The position numbers and the translations under genes are program-made. From Coemansia sp. RSA 922 (taxonomy: Eukaryota; Kickxellomycota; Kickxellomycetes; Kickxellales; Kickxellaceae), in assembly GCA_027577415.1 (NCBI GenBank), contig JANBQS010000246.1, positions 1 to 24,447 of the forward strand: a stretch of DNA of 24,447 nucleotides, given 5' to 3'. The notes under the pieces are model-generated. The model saw only the letters and a list, made by a program, of their open reading frames with translations, was not told where the DNA came from and made no database searches. Each line of letters opens with the position of its first letter. Within the stretch, counting starts at the first letter, position 1. This document shows positions 15,282 to 24,447 of the stretch, piece after piece.

Positions 15282-16625
15282 TTACTTGCTAAAAGCCGCT
15301 AGCGCTGCGCCCACCGTGTATCCTTCCTCGCCCAGGATGTTGAAAGTGGGCGCGGGGAGACCCATGCCTAGGACCAGTGATTGAGCCGTATCGGTGGTGC
15401 AAGTGACGTAGGGCTGGTTCATCTCAGTGAGCTGGCCGCTGATCGACACGACAGCGGCGTCTGCCGATGCCCTGCACACGATACCGGCGACGGCGGCGCC
15501 GACAAGCTTTGCCGCACGCATAGTCACCATGTGGCAGAGCGCACGGACGATCTGTCGATCGACCAAAGATGCGTGGATGTTGAATCCAGCTCTCAGCAAG
15601 TCGCCGACTTCCCTTAGATCGTCTGACTGGTCTTCCATGGTAGTCATATACGAAGTGAAGAACGAGTACGGCTCGCCGAGCACCGACGCGTCTGCGTTCT
15701 TGGGGAATATCAGCTGCGCGTCCATGAAATCTGTTATCAGGTTGCGCACTATCTCGCCCAGATACTTGTCTGCCACTAGCTTCTCAAACGTGTGAGTACC
15801 AGTGTTCGCTGACTCGCGGTCCAGTCGGTGGTCCCAGAGAGTAGGCATGAGTACAGAGGAGTGCTCGCCGTAGCGCGCCAGCTCAGTGTTCACAGCTACA
15901 CGGCCTGTGGTGGCTTGGAGCTTGGGAATCCGCGCTGTTTGCTCATAGTACGAGGCGTTGATCCCGTGGTTGAGAATCAAAGCCACACTGGTGTTCTGGA
16001 ACCGATGCTGCGCGGCAACCAGCGTACTGATAACACAGTTGGTCACCGAGGTCACCTTGACGGGCAAATGCTTCTTCAAGATAACCGCGCCCAGTGCTTG
16101 CGCGATATCCACGTTCCTAAATGGCCCGCAGTCGACGTTATCAGCCACGCGTCCGCCCAGCTTGCTAGTCTCCTCAACCGGCCTATCAATATTCACGCCC
16201 AGAGGCAAGGGACCCGGACCGAGTTCATGAGAGTTTATAAACTCTGACAAACGGGTCGCAATGTCCTCGAATACTTGTTCCTTGCGTAGGTAGAATACTT
16301 GCTTGTTGATTGTCGGAGGCTGTCCACTCGTGAACTTTATGCTGCAGATCTTGAGACGACCTGCCTGCGTGTTTATCGTCATACCCAAGGACACGGACTC
16401 TTGCTTAATCGCTGACCTAATGTCTTGCGTAATATCGGGTGTTATGTACGATACCCAGCTCGCTGGCCCCTGCGTCTCTTGCTGTAAGCCAGTGGTTACG
16501 TATTCGTATACGTCATTGGCAACATCCGAGAGTTGGGAGGTCGTTACATGTAGGCTTGCTGCTATTTCGTTCAGTAGCTGGTTTTGCGCTGCTGAGGCAC
16601 CTGGAATAGAGTAGTCGTCGGCCAT
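15282..16625 (-). CDS. Atypical hexokinase-fold protein 1 (predicted inactive)
   Basis: The 447-residue protein follows the hexokinase plan along its whole length. PLPLGVNIDRP (139-149) stands for LGFTFSFP, HLPVKVTSVTNCVISTLVAA (186-205) for the LPVxVxALVNDTVGTL region, and VAVNTELARYG (243-253) for the VNxEWGAF region. DRES.NTG..TFEKLVADKYLGEIVR (269-294) matches the FEKM..G.YLGE motif, and GYTVGAALAAF the last ATP-site glycines. The catalytic Asp of VND is Cys197 here. The phosphate loop DLGGTN is replaced by TINTQAGR, and the GTGTN turn reads NHGIN. Sugar phosphorylation is therefore unlikely. Inactive hexokinase-like regulators are known in fungi (Aspergillus XprF/HxkC). It lies head-to-tail with protein 2 and 2 bp from the stop of the convergent WD40 gene. 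Confidence 0.78.
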   Translation of the reverse strand: MADDYSIPGASAAQNQLLNEIAASLHVTTSQLSDVANDVYEYVTTGLQQETQGPASWVSYITPDITQDIRSAIKQESVSLGMTINTQAGRLKICSIKFTSGQPPTINKQVFYLRKEQVFEDIATRLSEFINSHELGPGPLPLGVNIDRPVEETSKLGGRVADNVDCGPFRNVDIAQALGAVILKKHLPVKVTSVTNCVISTLVAAQHRFQNTSVALILNHGINASYYEQTARIPKLQATTGRVAVNTELARYGEHSSVLMPTLWDHRLDRESANTGTHTFEKLVADKYLGEIVRNLITDFMDAQLIFPKNADASVLGEPYSFFTSYMTTMEDQSDDLREVGDLLRAGFNIHASLVDRQIVRALCHMVTMRAAKLVGAAVAGIVCRASADAAVVSISGQLTEMNQPYVTCTTDTAQSLVLGMGLPAPTFNILGEEGYTVGAALAAFSK

Positions 16626-16925
16626 TCTTGTCTTGATAAAAAGAAAAAAAGAAGATTAGTAAGAAAGAAGCGATGTGAGAAAATCTGTTGTGTTGCCCTG
16701 TTTTATAGGCGGAGTTTTTCGCATACCCTCATCCGGTTCTTGGAAGGGGCGAGAACGTCACATGATGCTTTTTTCGCACCATTTAGCGGAGATTTCTAAA
16801 TTTAGTTGCTGCATGTAAGTTGTTTTATTATTAGAACACTGGAATCTATACAATTACATGAATCACATCAAATAAAAAGGTTAGAGAAAATTATATATAT
16901 ACTTTTTGGCTAATTACAATGATAT
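16626..16925. other. Spacer between the two hexokinase-like genes
   Basis: This 300-bp spacer contains the promoter of protein 1 (a TATAAAACAGGG-type TATA on the minus strand near 16698-16710, about 75-85 bases before its ATG). It also contains the 3' flank of protein 2, including a minus-strand AATAAA near 16824-16829. No other gene is seen. Confidence 0.5.
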
Positions 16926-18218
16926 TTAGATACTTGCTGCATTGATAGCAGCGCCCAACACCTCTGCCCCGCGATGCTGGAACCCGACCTCGACCTTCAC
17001 ACTCTTGAGCAGCCCCCGCATAGTATTGACCGCATCAGTGGACAACTTCTCGTTAACGTCAAACAACACGCCACTAAGAGCAACCGACCTGCTCCCTGAC
17101 TTTAGCACCAGCGCCGCCAACATAGCACCAGCCAACAAAGCCGCTCTATCAGCCACGACCAAGCACAAAGTCCTAACCACTTGACAATCAGACTCATCAG
17201 CCAATACGCCGAATTCAGTTTCCAAAATAGCTCTTGCATTACGCGAGGATTCGATAATCGGAGCCATATACGCAGTATGGAACGTATACTCTGTGCTAAT
17301 AGTCTTGACGTCAGTCTGCTGAGTGAATAATAGTCGTTCGTCCATAAGGTCAGTGATCAGGTTACGTACTATTTCACCTAGATACTGGTCAGCCACAAGT
17401 TTTTCCAATGGTCGAGACCCCGGATTTCTAGACTCGCGGTCCACTCGATGATCCCACTGCGTCAGAGGCAATGTCTTTGAACGGAATCTACCAATCTCCG
17501 TATTAACCGCTACTAGTCCCTGAGCCATACCAGATATTTTTTCGATATTAGCCAAGTCCTCAAAATACGCTGCATTAACCCCGTGGTTGAATGACGTAGC
17601 GATTCCCGTAGATTTGTCCCCATAGCGTGCGGCAACCAGTCTACTAACCGCGTTATTAGTGAGTGATGTAACGCGGACAGGCAAATGTCCACGTACCAAA
17701 ACATCGCACAATTCGCGTGCCACATTCCTACCACACAGATCCAGTGAATCCTCTTTAGCTTGCTCGCTGATCCGCTCCTCGTTAATCGGTAAGCCGATAG
17801 TAATACCCAAAGGTAATACTTCGTGGTCGAGGTTTCGTGATTGCAGGAACTCGCGTAGGCAGAACGCAGTGTACTCGAAAAACGCAGAAATAGATTTACC
17901 ACGCGGTGTCACAAATACTTGAGTCGACGTATGTGTGATAGCGGAGTCGAATGTAACGCTGGTTATGCGGATACGACGGCCAGATGCCTCGATGCCCATG
18001 CCCAGGGATGTACCATTGGGTACTGTGCGCTGGTGTACGAATGACGGACTCATTGACAAGGAACTGTCATTGTCGTTCTTGAGACCCAAAGATAACTCGG
18101 TGCGAATATTCTTGACAATGGTGTTTAGCTGGTCAGTAGACACAGCAAACGCTTGCTCGATTTGACTCAGCCTAACACGCTGCTTGTCAGACAACGCTGA
18201 TGAAGATAAAACAGTCAT
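16926..18218 (-). CDS. Atypical hexokinase-fold protein 2 (predicted inactive)
   Basis: This 430-residue paralogue of protein 1 shares SLGM.I (71-76), LPLG (135-138), HLPVRVTSLTN (178-188), NHGVNAAYFE (211-220), VAVNTE (236-241), QWDHRVDRES (254-263) and LEKLVADQYLGEIVRNLITD (271-290). The catalytic Asp is Asn189 (sequence TNNAVS). DLGGTN is replaced by GIEASGRR and GTG by NHG. Both copies share these losses, so the ancestor was probably already inactive before duplication. The frame is open upstream to 18362, but the extra 48 residues come from A/T-rich leader containing a TATATAAAGCC box, so I take the ATG at 18218. A regulatory or sugar-binding role is inference. Confidence 0.78.
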   Translation of the reverse strand: MTVLSSSALSDKQRVRLSQIEQAFAVSTDQLNTIVKNIRTELSLGLKNDNDSSLSMSPSFVHQRTVPNGTSLGMGIEASGRRIRITSVTFDSAITHTSTQVFVTPRGKSISAFFEYTAFCLREFLQSRNLDHEVLPLGITIGLPINEERISEQAKEDSLDLCGRNVARELCDVLVRGHLPVRVTSLTNNAVSRLVAARYGDKSTGIATSFNHGVNAAYFEDLANIEKISGMAQGLVAVNTEIGRFRSKTLPLTQWDHRVDRESRNPGSRPLEKLVADQYLGEIVRNLITDLMDERLLFTQQTDVKTISTEYTFHTAYMAPIIESSRNARAILETEFGVLADESDCQVVRTLCLVVADRAALLAGAMLAALVLKSGSRSVALSGVLFDVNEKLSTDAVNTMRGLLKSVKVEVGFQHRGAEVLGAAINAASI

Positions 18219-18671
18219 TGTGTTATAAAATAGGAAAAATAAAGGTTTTGAAAGAATTTTGTAAAAGAAATGGAAAAACAAAAATTTTGCTAAAAGTCCA
18301 GGCAGCAATGGCTTTATATACGAAATTATATTTGACCCTGGTCCTGCTTTCGTCAGCGGCAATTAAAAATTAGCAATAAACTACGAGTAAGAAGAGCCAA
18401 TTGCAGATCCCCGATTCTTTAAAAATGGTTGAGGCCCAATCAAAATACCATCGATGGGCCTCGATTGCAAGTTTGCGGCGTATTAAAGCCAATCAGCAAT
18501 GTTGGCCGCTCTATTTCTCCCCAATGCCGCAACCCCTGTTCACGTCAGACATCCCCCCTGTTAGAATACCCAAAGAGATGATGTTTGATAGACAAAGTGT
18601 TGGGGGGAGGGGGTAACTGTAGAAAGAAAAAAAGTACAAAGTAAATAGTGCGGGAAAACTCGGATTGAGTG
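18219..18671. other. Intergenic region between hexokinase-like gene 2 and the UCS gene
   Basis: This holds the promoter of hexokinase-like gene 2, with a minus-strand TATATAAAGCC near 18310-18320, about 95-100 bases before its ATG. It also holds the 3' flank of the UNC-45-like gene. A GGGGGGAGGGGG tract lies near 18602-18615. No further gene is seen. Confidence 0.5.
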
Positions 18672-21600
18672 CTAGATACTCGGTGCCAAGCACTCCAGTG
18701 CACTCTTTGCAGCCGCATAATAGGGCATACTCGAGTCATTCGCCATACCCTGCAGCGATTCGGCAACGCCTAGCTGACGCAACTTGTCAACGACACGAGT
18801 ATCTCCACACGACGCCGCATTGGCCCAAACAACAGCGACGCGGTGCTTGAAATCCACCGCCGCCTCGCCGCTGTCGTCAGCCAGCGCCCCGAGCACGTCA
18901 GCGGCGCGCGGATGTACTAGGAACAAGTAGCGGCAACAACGTGGGTCGCTAGACAACACAGCCAGCGCGCCAGCTGCGGCACTCCTAGTCGGCACATCCT
19001 CGACATCAGCCAGCGCCACCAGCAAATGCAACCTTTGCGATCGATAAGAATCCGTCGCTGCCCCATCCTCATCATCGTCACTCGGAAGCTCGACGATCCT
19101 ACTATCCTCGGCTGGAATCCCCCTATCAGCATTCGCCGCGTATTTTTCAAACACCTTTGGGTCATACACCAGGTTACACACGAGCTCAGTAGCCGCGCGA
19201 CGAACAAGCGGGTGCTCGCTCAACACACACATCTCCACAATGGCAAAGCCATTAAGGTCGTTCGCCAAGTATCCACGCACATCGCCAGCAGACCCAGGCT
19301 GCGCACTAGCCAGGTTCGTCAGCGCAAGAAGCGCCTCGAATTTCATCAACAGTGCCTGCGCATCAGTGTCCTCCAAGAGAAGCGACAAGAGGAGCCGCAC
19401 AAGCTCACGCGGATCAGCGAACGCCAGGTGAGGCGGCACCGAGATAGCAATCTTGGCCAACGCGAATGCCACGTGTTTGTCGCGATTCTGCGTCAGTGCC
19501 TGTGGCGCATATGGTGCAGCAGACGCCTTGGGCGCATCGCCAGTGAGTATGCTCAGCAGGGCGCGTACTCCTCCCTGCTGCACCAGTAGGCCGCGCAGGC
19601 CCTGAGTCGTAGCAAGCGCCACGGCAATCTCAGCCACAGCGTCCCGCACACTATCCGACGGGCTCGTGCGGGGCTGGACCGCCGACACGAGCAAGGAGAC
19701 CGCTCCCGCCTTGCTTACAAGCAGCGCTCTGGCCGATACGCGCTCTGGCGCATCCAATGTCTGGTCTTCTTCTTCAACGGGCTTGCTAACTCCTGCCTTG
19801 TTCTGTGCCTTGGCGCCCATCTCCTGCAGCTGACGCATGCGCTTCTGCTCTTCGGTCAGTACCACTCGGTACTGTGTCAGGTTGCGGATCAGCATAATGA
19901 CGCTGAACTTGAGTGACGCCACAGTGGATTTAGTCGCAAACGAAAAGAGCCCCTTTAGTAGAGCTTCGTTCTGCGAAACGTGCTCTTTGAGCTTGGACTG
20001 AAGACACAAGTAGCCCAATGCCTCGGTAGCCCGCTCCACAGCCACACAGTCCGGCTCAGCGTTGGATGCCAGCAAGTCAATGATACGCTGCATGTGCATA
20101 TCGGCCAGCACCATGGGATCGGCGTCCTCCGTCGGTACAGCCTCCACCACGCCCGGCTCTGGCGCAGCTACTGGTGCAGAGGCCACGCCCGACCACTTTG
20201 CCAGCACGACTGCTGCGAGCTCTGCCAATCCCCGGTCCTCATTGGTAGCTGATTTAGAGCTACCCTTGCGCACAAGCTCTTGGACCAGCCCATTCCCCGC
20301 CTTTTTCATGCCCGGACCCACAGCCGCATCAGAGCTGCTGGCATCAGCCAACGCCAACAACGCCAGCTGCGTACTCTTCAGGTCCACATCGCCTTGGTCC
20401 CACAGCTCATCGACCCACCCGCTTTGTAGCCACAGCTTGGCCACTAGATCCGATCCGACTCCAGACTCGTACAGAGCAGCAATGGCCAGCAGTCCTTGTG
20501 TGCGCTCGGCCTGCGCCGTCGACTGCACCCAGCTATCCAGAACTCGAACTACGCATTGCTGCAGCTTGGTGAGCGCAAGCGCTGGCGCCCCGCCACGTGC
20601 GGCCGGCGGCTCGTAGCCCGGGAGCCTGCTCGAGTTTGAGGGGTCTTTAGCTGAGGCTACCAACTGGCTCACTATGAGCATAGCCATGGACCGCCGCCCA
20701 CTGCCAGAAGGCTGGCCAAGCAACGTCAACAGCCGCTCAATGGCTGGTGTACACGTGACAAATAGGCTCAGGAACAGCGGACGGCTGGCAGTAAGTAGTC
20801 GCAAGATGCCCTGCCCGACATCCCTATACTCGTCGGCGGTGGCTACGGGCAGCGTGCCAACGAGCCACAGCTGGCTGACACAGAATGCAAATGAGCGCCG
20901 CACGACCTCGCTTAGGACGCTGTCATTCTGGGATGCCTCGTGCGTAGACAACGCATAAGCGGCAGTAGTGTACAAGGCCACACCAAGCCGACAAGTCTGC
21001 TGCTTAAAGTGACCATCGTTTTGGTGCCGCTCCCAGGTCTCTGCAATACGCGCCGCGACTTTAACCAAAGCAGATCTGTCCGCAGTGTCTCTGTCTGCTT
21101 CCTTACTGGTTGCTGTTGGGACCGCCAGCTGGGACAGCGCCGATCTGACACAGCTGGCTAACGCTGCTGCCAGCTCATCTTGGTCTTTAGTAAGGTTCAC
21201 ACGCTCACATATAGTGTGAAAGGCATCGACTAGTTGGCACAACTGTGGCTCAGTGAGCAACGAGACGTCACGCTTGTTCTGTGCGATTCGGCTGCTGAGC
21301 ACGCCTATGGCCTCGGCAATATCCCTCGCTGAATCCTCGGGGCTCAGACTCTCAGCAACAAACTTGGTTACGCTATCAACTATCGCATCATTCGTTTGTG
21401 TCGCATATTTGCCCGTACCGACACCTGTGTTCGAGACCGATATCGCACGAAAGGCCTTTTCGACCGCTGCTACGCTGGCTGCCGAGGCTTCAGGCTCTCG
21501 AGCTAGAGCTGCAGCTTGTGATATGTCGGCTTTGGCCTTTTCTTCGTCGCCCAGGTCTGCGTAAAGCTGAGCACGCTCCAACAGTAGCTCTAGCGCGGAG

Positions 21601-21680
21601 CTGTGCTGAGCTCCGGCTTGTAGCTCCTTTGTGATCCGCTCGACTTCGGTCTGCTTGCTGCTCGTAGGCGAAGACGTCAT
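18672..21680 (-). CDS. UNC-45/She4/Rng3-type UCS myosin chaperone
   Basis: The 1002-residue, alpha-helical, Ala/Leu-rich protein fits the UCS family. These armadillo-repeat co-chaperones fold and stabilise myosin motor heads with Hsp90/Hsp70. The N-terminus carries a short TPR-like segment (ALELLLERAQLYADLGDEEKAKADISQA, split here only in description, residues ~29-57), fewer repeats than animal UNC-45. Helical armadillo repeats follow. The signature LTEEQKRMRQLQEMGAKAQNK (around 605-625) marks the start of the UCS domain, as in She4 and Rng3. The end (LRQLGVAESL..ALECLAPSI) is a typical last ARM repeat. The frame is open to 21806, but the ATG at 21680 (MTSSPTSSK) is the sensible start, since the upstream part is leader sequence. 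It is divergent from aspartyl-tRNA synthetase. Confidence 0.75.
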   Translation of the reverse strand: MTSSPTSSKQTEVERITKELQAGAQHSSALELLLERAQLYADLGDEEKAKADISQAAALAREPEASAASVAAVEKAFRAISVSNTGVGTGKYATQTNDAIVDSVTKFVAESLSPEDSARDIAEAIGVLSSRIAQNKRDVSLLTEPQLCQLVDAFHTICERVNLTKDQDELAAALASCVRSALSQLAVPTATSKEADRDTADRSALVKVAARIAETWERHQNDGHFKQQTCRLGVALYTTAAYALSTHEASQNDSVLSEVVRRSFAFCVSQLWLVGTLPVATADEYRDVGQGILRLLTASRPLFLSLFVTCTPAIERLLTLLGQPSGSGRRSMAMLIVSQLVASAKDPSNSSRLPGYEPPAARGGAPALALTKLQQCVVRVLDSWVQSTAQAERTQGLLAIAALYESGVGSDLVAKLWLQSGWVDELWDQGDVDLKSTQLALLALADASSSDAAVGPGMKKAGNGLVQELVRKGSSKSATNEDRGLAELAAVVLAKWSGVASAPVAAPEPGVVEAVPTEDADPMVLADMHMQRIIDLLASNAEPDCVAVERATEALGYLCLQSKLKEHVSQNEALLKGLFSFATKSTVASLKFSVIMLIRNLTQYRVVLTEEQKRMRQLQEMGAKAQNKAGVSKPVEEEDQTLDAPERVSARALLVSKAGAVSLLVSAVQPRTSPSDSVRDAVAEIAVALATTQGLRGLLVQQGGVRALLSILTGDAPKASAAPYAPQALTQNRDKHVAFALAKIAISVPPHLAFADPRELVRLLLSLLLEDTDAQALLMKFEALLALTNLASAQPGSAGDVRGYLANDLNGFAIVEMCVLSEHPLVRRAATELVCNLVYDPKVFEKYAANADRGIPAEDSRIVELPSDDDEDGAATDSYRSQRLHLLVALADVEDVPTRSAAAGALAVLSSDPRCCRYLFLVHPRAADVLGALADDSGEAAVDFKHRVAVVWANAASCGDTRVVDKLRQLGVAESLQGMANDSSMPYYAAAKSALECLAPSI

Positions 21681-22028
21681 GATTAAGAGAGAGTGAAATG
21701 CCAATATGAATAAAAAAAGAAGATGAGCACTTTCGCACTCAAACTCTACGCCAAGTGCTACTGTCCATCTGGTTTCAAAGAGCGAACCGTGAACCGTGAG
21801 CCACACAACTGATCGAACCGATTACACAGACTTGCGAAAAGGCTGATAAACGCTTTGGTGACTGGTCTTTCCTTTCTTCAATAGTCTTTTGTTTCAATTT
21901 TTTTCTTTTTTAAATCAGCAGGTAAGGAGCACCAGAATCAACACCCAGCAGATTCACCCAAAGCAAAAAAAAAAAAGGTCACACCCAAATACCTAATACT
22001 CTGAAACTCTACGTGTAGTTCAGCCAAT
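21681..22028. promoter_or_regulatory. Divergent promoter, UCS chaperone / aspartyl-tRNA synthetase
   Basis: This is a 348-bp gap between two divergent ATGs. A pyrimidine-rich stretch (TTTCCTTTCTTC and TTTTTTTCTTTTTTAAA, 21868-21914) precedes the synthetase, typical of highly expressed fungal genes. No TATA box is clear on either side. Confidence 0.45.
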
Positions 22029-23823
22029 ATGTCTGCCCAAGAAAGCAACACCGTCGCAACCACCGAACAGCAGCAGGAGGTCGCCGAGCTAGCGACCCAA
22101 GTCGAGGATATTGTACTCGGCCCTGACGGCAACCCGCTCTCCAAGAAGGCTCTAAAGAAGCTAGAGAAGGAGCGCGAGAAGGAGCAGAGGAGGCTGGAGC
22201 GGGAGGCCCGTGAGGCAGCTGAGCGCGCTGCGCGGGAAGCCTCCGAGGTCGACTGTGCCAAGGAGAACTACGGCAAGGCCCCAATCAACATGTCGCAGGT
22301 GCAGTCTGGCACCAAGTGGACTGAGATCAAGGACTTGTCTGCTGAGCTGGCTGGCCAGACTGTCCATGTCCAGGCCCGTGTGCAGGGATCGCGTCCCACC
22401 GGCAACAAGATGTGCTTCTTGGTGCTCCGCGAGGGTTCGGCCACTGCCCAGGGTCTGCTTGTCGTCGACAATGAGACCATCAGCAAGCAGATGGTCAAGT
22501 TTGCCAACAGGTAAGTGTGAGAAAAATTGTCGTCTGTTGAATCATTTGCATGCACTGCCTATGCGGCCCCCTGCTACCAAGTGACTAATATCCTGTTTTT
22601 CTTGATTGCTTGGTTTCTCACGACTATTATCTAGCGTTTCGAGTGAGTCGCTAGTGTCGCTTGTCGCCAAAGTCGTTGTGCCCAGTGAGCCTGTCAAGAG
22701 CTGCACTGTGGGCGATGTCGAGCTCCATGTGTCCAGGCTCTTTGTCATCAGCGAAGTCTCGGTGACTCTTCCGTTCTCGATCGACTCTGCCAGCCGGTCT
22801 GAATTGGAGCGCGAACAGGACCCAACACTGAACCACGTTCTCCTGTTCACGCGCCTCAACAACCGTGTAGTCGACCTGCGCACCACCGCCAACAACGCTA
22901 TCTTTAAGCTCCAGGCTGCCGTCAGCCAGCTGTTCCGGGAGTACCTGACCAACGAGAAGTTTACCGAGATCCATACTCCCAAGATCATCAGCGCGGCTAG
23001 CGAGGGCGGTGCAAATGTGTTCCGTGTCGACTACTTTAAGCGGAATGCGTACTTGGCGCAGTCGCCTCAGCTGTTCAAGCAGATGTGCATTGCTGCTGAT
23101 TTTGGCAAGGTGTATGAGATTGCGCCAGTGTTCCGCGCTGAGAACTCGCAGACGCACCGCCACCTGACTGAGTATGTTGGTCTGGATCTCGAGTGCGCTT
23201 TCCGGGAGCACTACCACGAGGTCATGAACATGATTGGCGACATGTTCATTTACATTTTCAATAACCTCGAGAAGCGCTGGGCGGTTGAGCTTGCGACTGT
23301 GCGCAAGCAGTACCCGTCCGAGCCCATTCAGGTCGGCGCCAAGCCGCTGAAGCTCGAGTTCAAGGACGCAGTTGCTCTGCTGCGCAAGCACGGCGAGAAT
23401 ATTGGAGACTTTGACGACTTTACCACCAAAACTGAGAAAAAGCTGGGCAGGATTGTCCGGGAGGAGTATGGCACTGACTTTTACATGGTCGACAAGTTCC
23501 CGCTGTCTGTGCGCCCCTTCTACACTATGCCTGATCCCGAGAACCCGCAGTACTCGAACTCGTACGACTTTTTCCTGCGCGGCGAGGAGATTATGTCCGG
23601 TGCCCAGCGTATCCACGATGCTGGTATGCTGAAGGAGCGTATTTCTGCCTGTGGCGTGCCCATCGATGACTTGGCCGAGTATATCAAGGCTTTCGAGTAC
23701 GGGTGCCCGCCCCATGCTGGCGGCGGCGTTGGCCTAGAGCGCGTTGTCATGTTCTACTTGGGCTTGGAGGACATCCGGTACTCCTCGCTGTTCCCCCGTG
23801 ACCCCACTCGTCTCGAGCCTTAA
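22029..23823 (+). CDS. DPS1: Cytosolic aspartyl-tRNA synthetase (two exons)
   Basis: This class II synthetase charges tRNA-Asp in the cytosol. Exon 1 (22029-22510) encodes a Lys/Glu/Arg-rich N-terminal helix (KKALKKLEKEREKEQRRLE, ~39-57), the eukaryote-specific RNA-binding appendage. After it comes the OB-fold anticodon domain (VHVQARVQGSRPTGNKMCFLVLRE, residues ~111-136, written here as one short run of key strands). Exon 2 (22635-23823) completes the OB fold and carries motif 1 (FTEIHTPKIISAASEGG), motif 2 (VFRAENSQTHRHLTEY, ~326-341) and motif 3 (GGGVGLERVVMF, ~523-534). AYLAQSPQLFKQM is the expected substrate-binding segment. The spliced length is 556 residues, as in yeast (557). The mature frame joins FAN-S-VSSES across the intron. 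Confidence 0.95.
22511..22634 (+). other. DPS1 intron (124 bp)
   Basis: The donor is GTAAGTG and the acceptor TATTATCTAG, in phase 2 (AG plus C makes Ser). A GTGACTAATAT around 22578-22588 offers a CTAAT branch site. Joining restores a continuous AspRS sequence, while the unspliced frame ends at TAA two codons on. Confidence 0.9.
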
Positions 23824-23889
23824 GATGTGGCATAAAAAAAGTATACCGAGTATCCTGCTCAAAGCGTGATCTTGTTGGTCTTTTTAGCT

Positions 23890-23895
23890 AATAAA
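23890..23895 (+). terminator. Poly(A) signal for DPS1
   Basis: AATAAA lies 67 bases past the DPS1 stop, within the 85-bp convergent gap before the stop of the Mss4-like gene. Confidence 0.45.
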
Positions 23896-23908
23896 CGTCA
23901 ATTTGATA

Positions 23909-24322
23909 CTATTGTTGCTTGTACGCAACACGGTCAATCGCAATTAGATATTCCATCTTGTCATCAGCAGAGGTAATCGCAGTATCGTGGTACCCGATGG
24001 GAATCAGATCGCAGTCAGCGCAAGACAAGTATTTTATGCCGTCTACGATACGTGAAACGCCCACGTTGTCGAACGCCATTATGTCGGTTACCATCCAGTA
24101 GTAGTCGTCCTTTGGCTTTTCGTCGGGCTTTGGTGTACTCATCATGCGCTTAACGGCTTCTGGGATATCGGGACTCTTAAAGAGGTCGCTGACAATTTTA
24201 GGCAGTTCCTTGCGGGGCTTGCGTTGCACAAGAGTGGCTGTCTTGCTTTGGAGCACAACGCATTTGCATCGGTCCGTGGGACACTTGACGGCCAAAGGAT
24301 TTAGAGATGGAGAGTCGGACAT
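23909..24322 (-). CDS. DSS4: Mss4/Dss4-like Rab-binding zinc protein
   Basis: This 137-residue protein is of the Mss4/RABIF/Dss4 family, small zinc proteins that bind nucleotide-free Rab GTPases such as yeast Sec4 and act as guanine-nucleotide release factors or chaperones in exocytosis. Two cysteine pairs are visible: Cys14 with Cys19/Cys21 (CPTDRCKC) and Cys101/Cys104 (CADC). The diagnostic stretch YYWMVTDIMAFDNVGVSR (74-91) matches the WLVxDMxxFxNVGFS signature. GIKYLSCADCDLIPIGYHD (95-113) matches the IKYLxCADCExGPIGxH signature. The length is usual for the family. It converges on DPS1 with an 85-bp gap, and the ATG at 24322 is the only sensible start. Confidence 0.88.
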   Translation of the reverse strand: MSDSPSLNPLAVKCPTDRCKCVVLQSKTATLVQRKPRKELPKIVSDLFKSPDIPEAVKRMMSTPKPDEKPKDDYYWMVTDIMAFDNVGVSRIVDGIKYLSCADCDLIPIGYHDTAITSADDKMEYLIAIDRVAYKQQ

Positions 24323-24364
24323 AATGAGTTTGTTGAGATATAGTTCTTTTTAATTTTAGTAGTT

Positions 24365-24447
24365 TTATTCGATGATGAAGTCGTTGTATTGGAGCCCTGA
24401 ATGGGCACGAACTATGGTCCATGACTCGAGAGCACCTCAAAAGCCTA
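24365..24447 (-). CDS. Possible last exon of a gene running off the right edge
   Basis: A minus-strand frame ending at TAA (24365-24367) reads SWTIVRAHSGLQYNDFIIE, a natural-looking C-terminus. It is closed upstream by a TGA near 24436-24444, so it would need an intron acceptor at CTCTCGAG just before SWT. A second frame through the same bases lacks protein character. I do not recognise the protein. Confidence 0.3.

Noticed and set aside
16926..18362. N-terminal extension of hexokinase-like protein 2 (48 extra residues)
   Set aside because: The extension is read from an A/T-rich leader with a TATA box, and protein 1 has no such extension.
18672..21806. Hydrophobic N-terminal extension (FLFILAFHSLLI) of the UCS protein as a signal or membrane anchor
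   Set aside because: UCS chaperones are cytosolic, and the extension comes from sequence upstream of the good ATG at 21680.
22651..23715. 354-codon minus-strand frame opposite DPS1
   Set aside because: It is the shadow of a GC-rich, codon-biased gene with complete class II synthetase motifs on the plus strand.

Overview
The window is nuclear DNA from a fungus. It holds single-copy eukaryotic housekeeping genes (APC/C subunit 4, cytosolic aspartyl-tRNA synthetase, an UNC-45/She4-type myosin chaperone, a Mss4/Dss4 zinc protein and a Mdv1-like WD40 protein), short GT-AG introns of 161 and 124 bp, and TATA-type promoters. The gene set, the pair of atypical hexokinases and the sparse short introns suggest an early-diverging filamentous fungus, possibly Kickxellomycotina. 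That placement is inference. I see no tRNA or rRNA genes, no CRISPR array and no intact transposon.

Layout. 1-2256 is AT-rich and gene-poor. It contains one small gene (1650-1901) that reads as a stand-alone ubiquitin-like protein, and a frame-broken coding remnant at 795-1155. 2257-6745 holds APC4 (plus strand, one intron) converging on a seven-TM receptor-like gene with a very long third cytoplasmic loop. 6746-8539 is mostly non-coding and includes a C-terminal lipase-like fragment. 8540-12012 is an AT-rich island of four small minus-strand genes of one fast-diverging family. They share promoter, leader and upstream non-coding blocks more visibly than they share protein sequence. Just upstream of the last one lies a ~141-bp tandem repeat carrying a perfect TGACGTCA palindrome in each copy.

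From 12641 to the right end the window returns to dense, GC-richer conserved genes. These are a Dph6-type ATP pyrophosphatase (minus) divergent from a Mdv1/Caf4-like WD40 protein (plus), a tandem pair of hexokinase-fold proteins that have lost the catalytic aspartate (minus), an UNC-45/UCS chaperone (minus) divergent from aspartyl-tRNA synthetase (plus, one intron), and a Mss4-like protein (minus). A possible last exon of another minus-strand gene sits at the edge.

The best candidates for something undescribed are two. The first is the lineage-specific small-gene island (with the ubiquitin-like gene at 1650 as a possible outlying member), where a conserved regulatory cassette drives very different short proteins. 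The second is the duplicated hexokinase pseudoenzyme pair, which by its residues should not phosphorylate sugar and may act as a regulator or sensor. Protein family names rest on motif recognition from the sequence; no database search was run.
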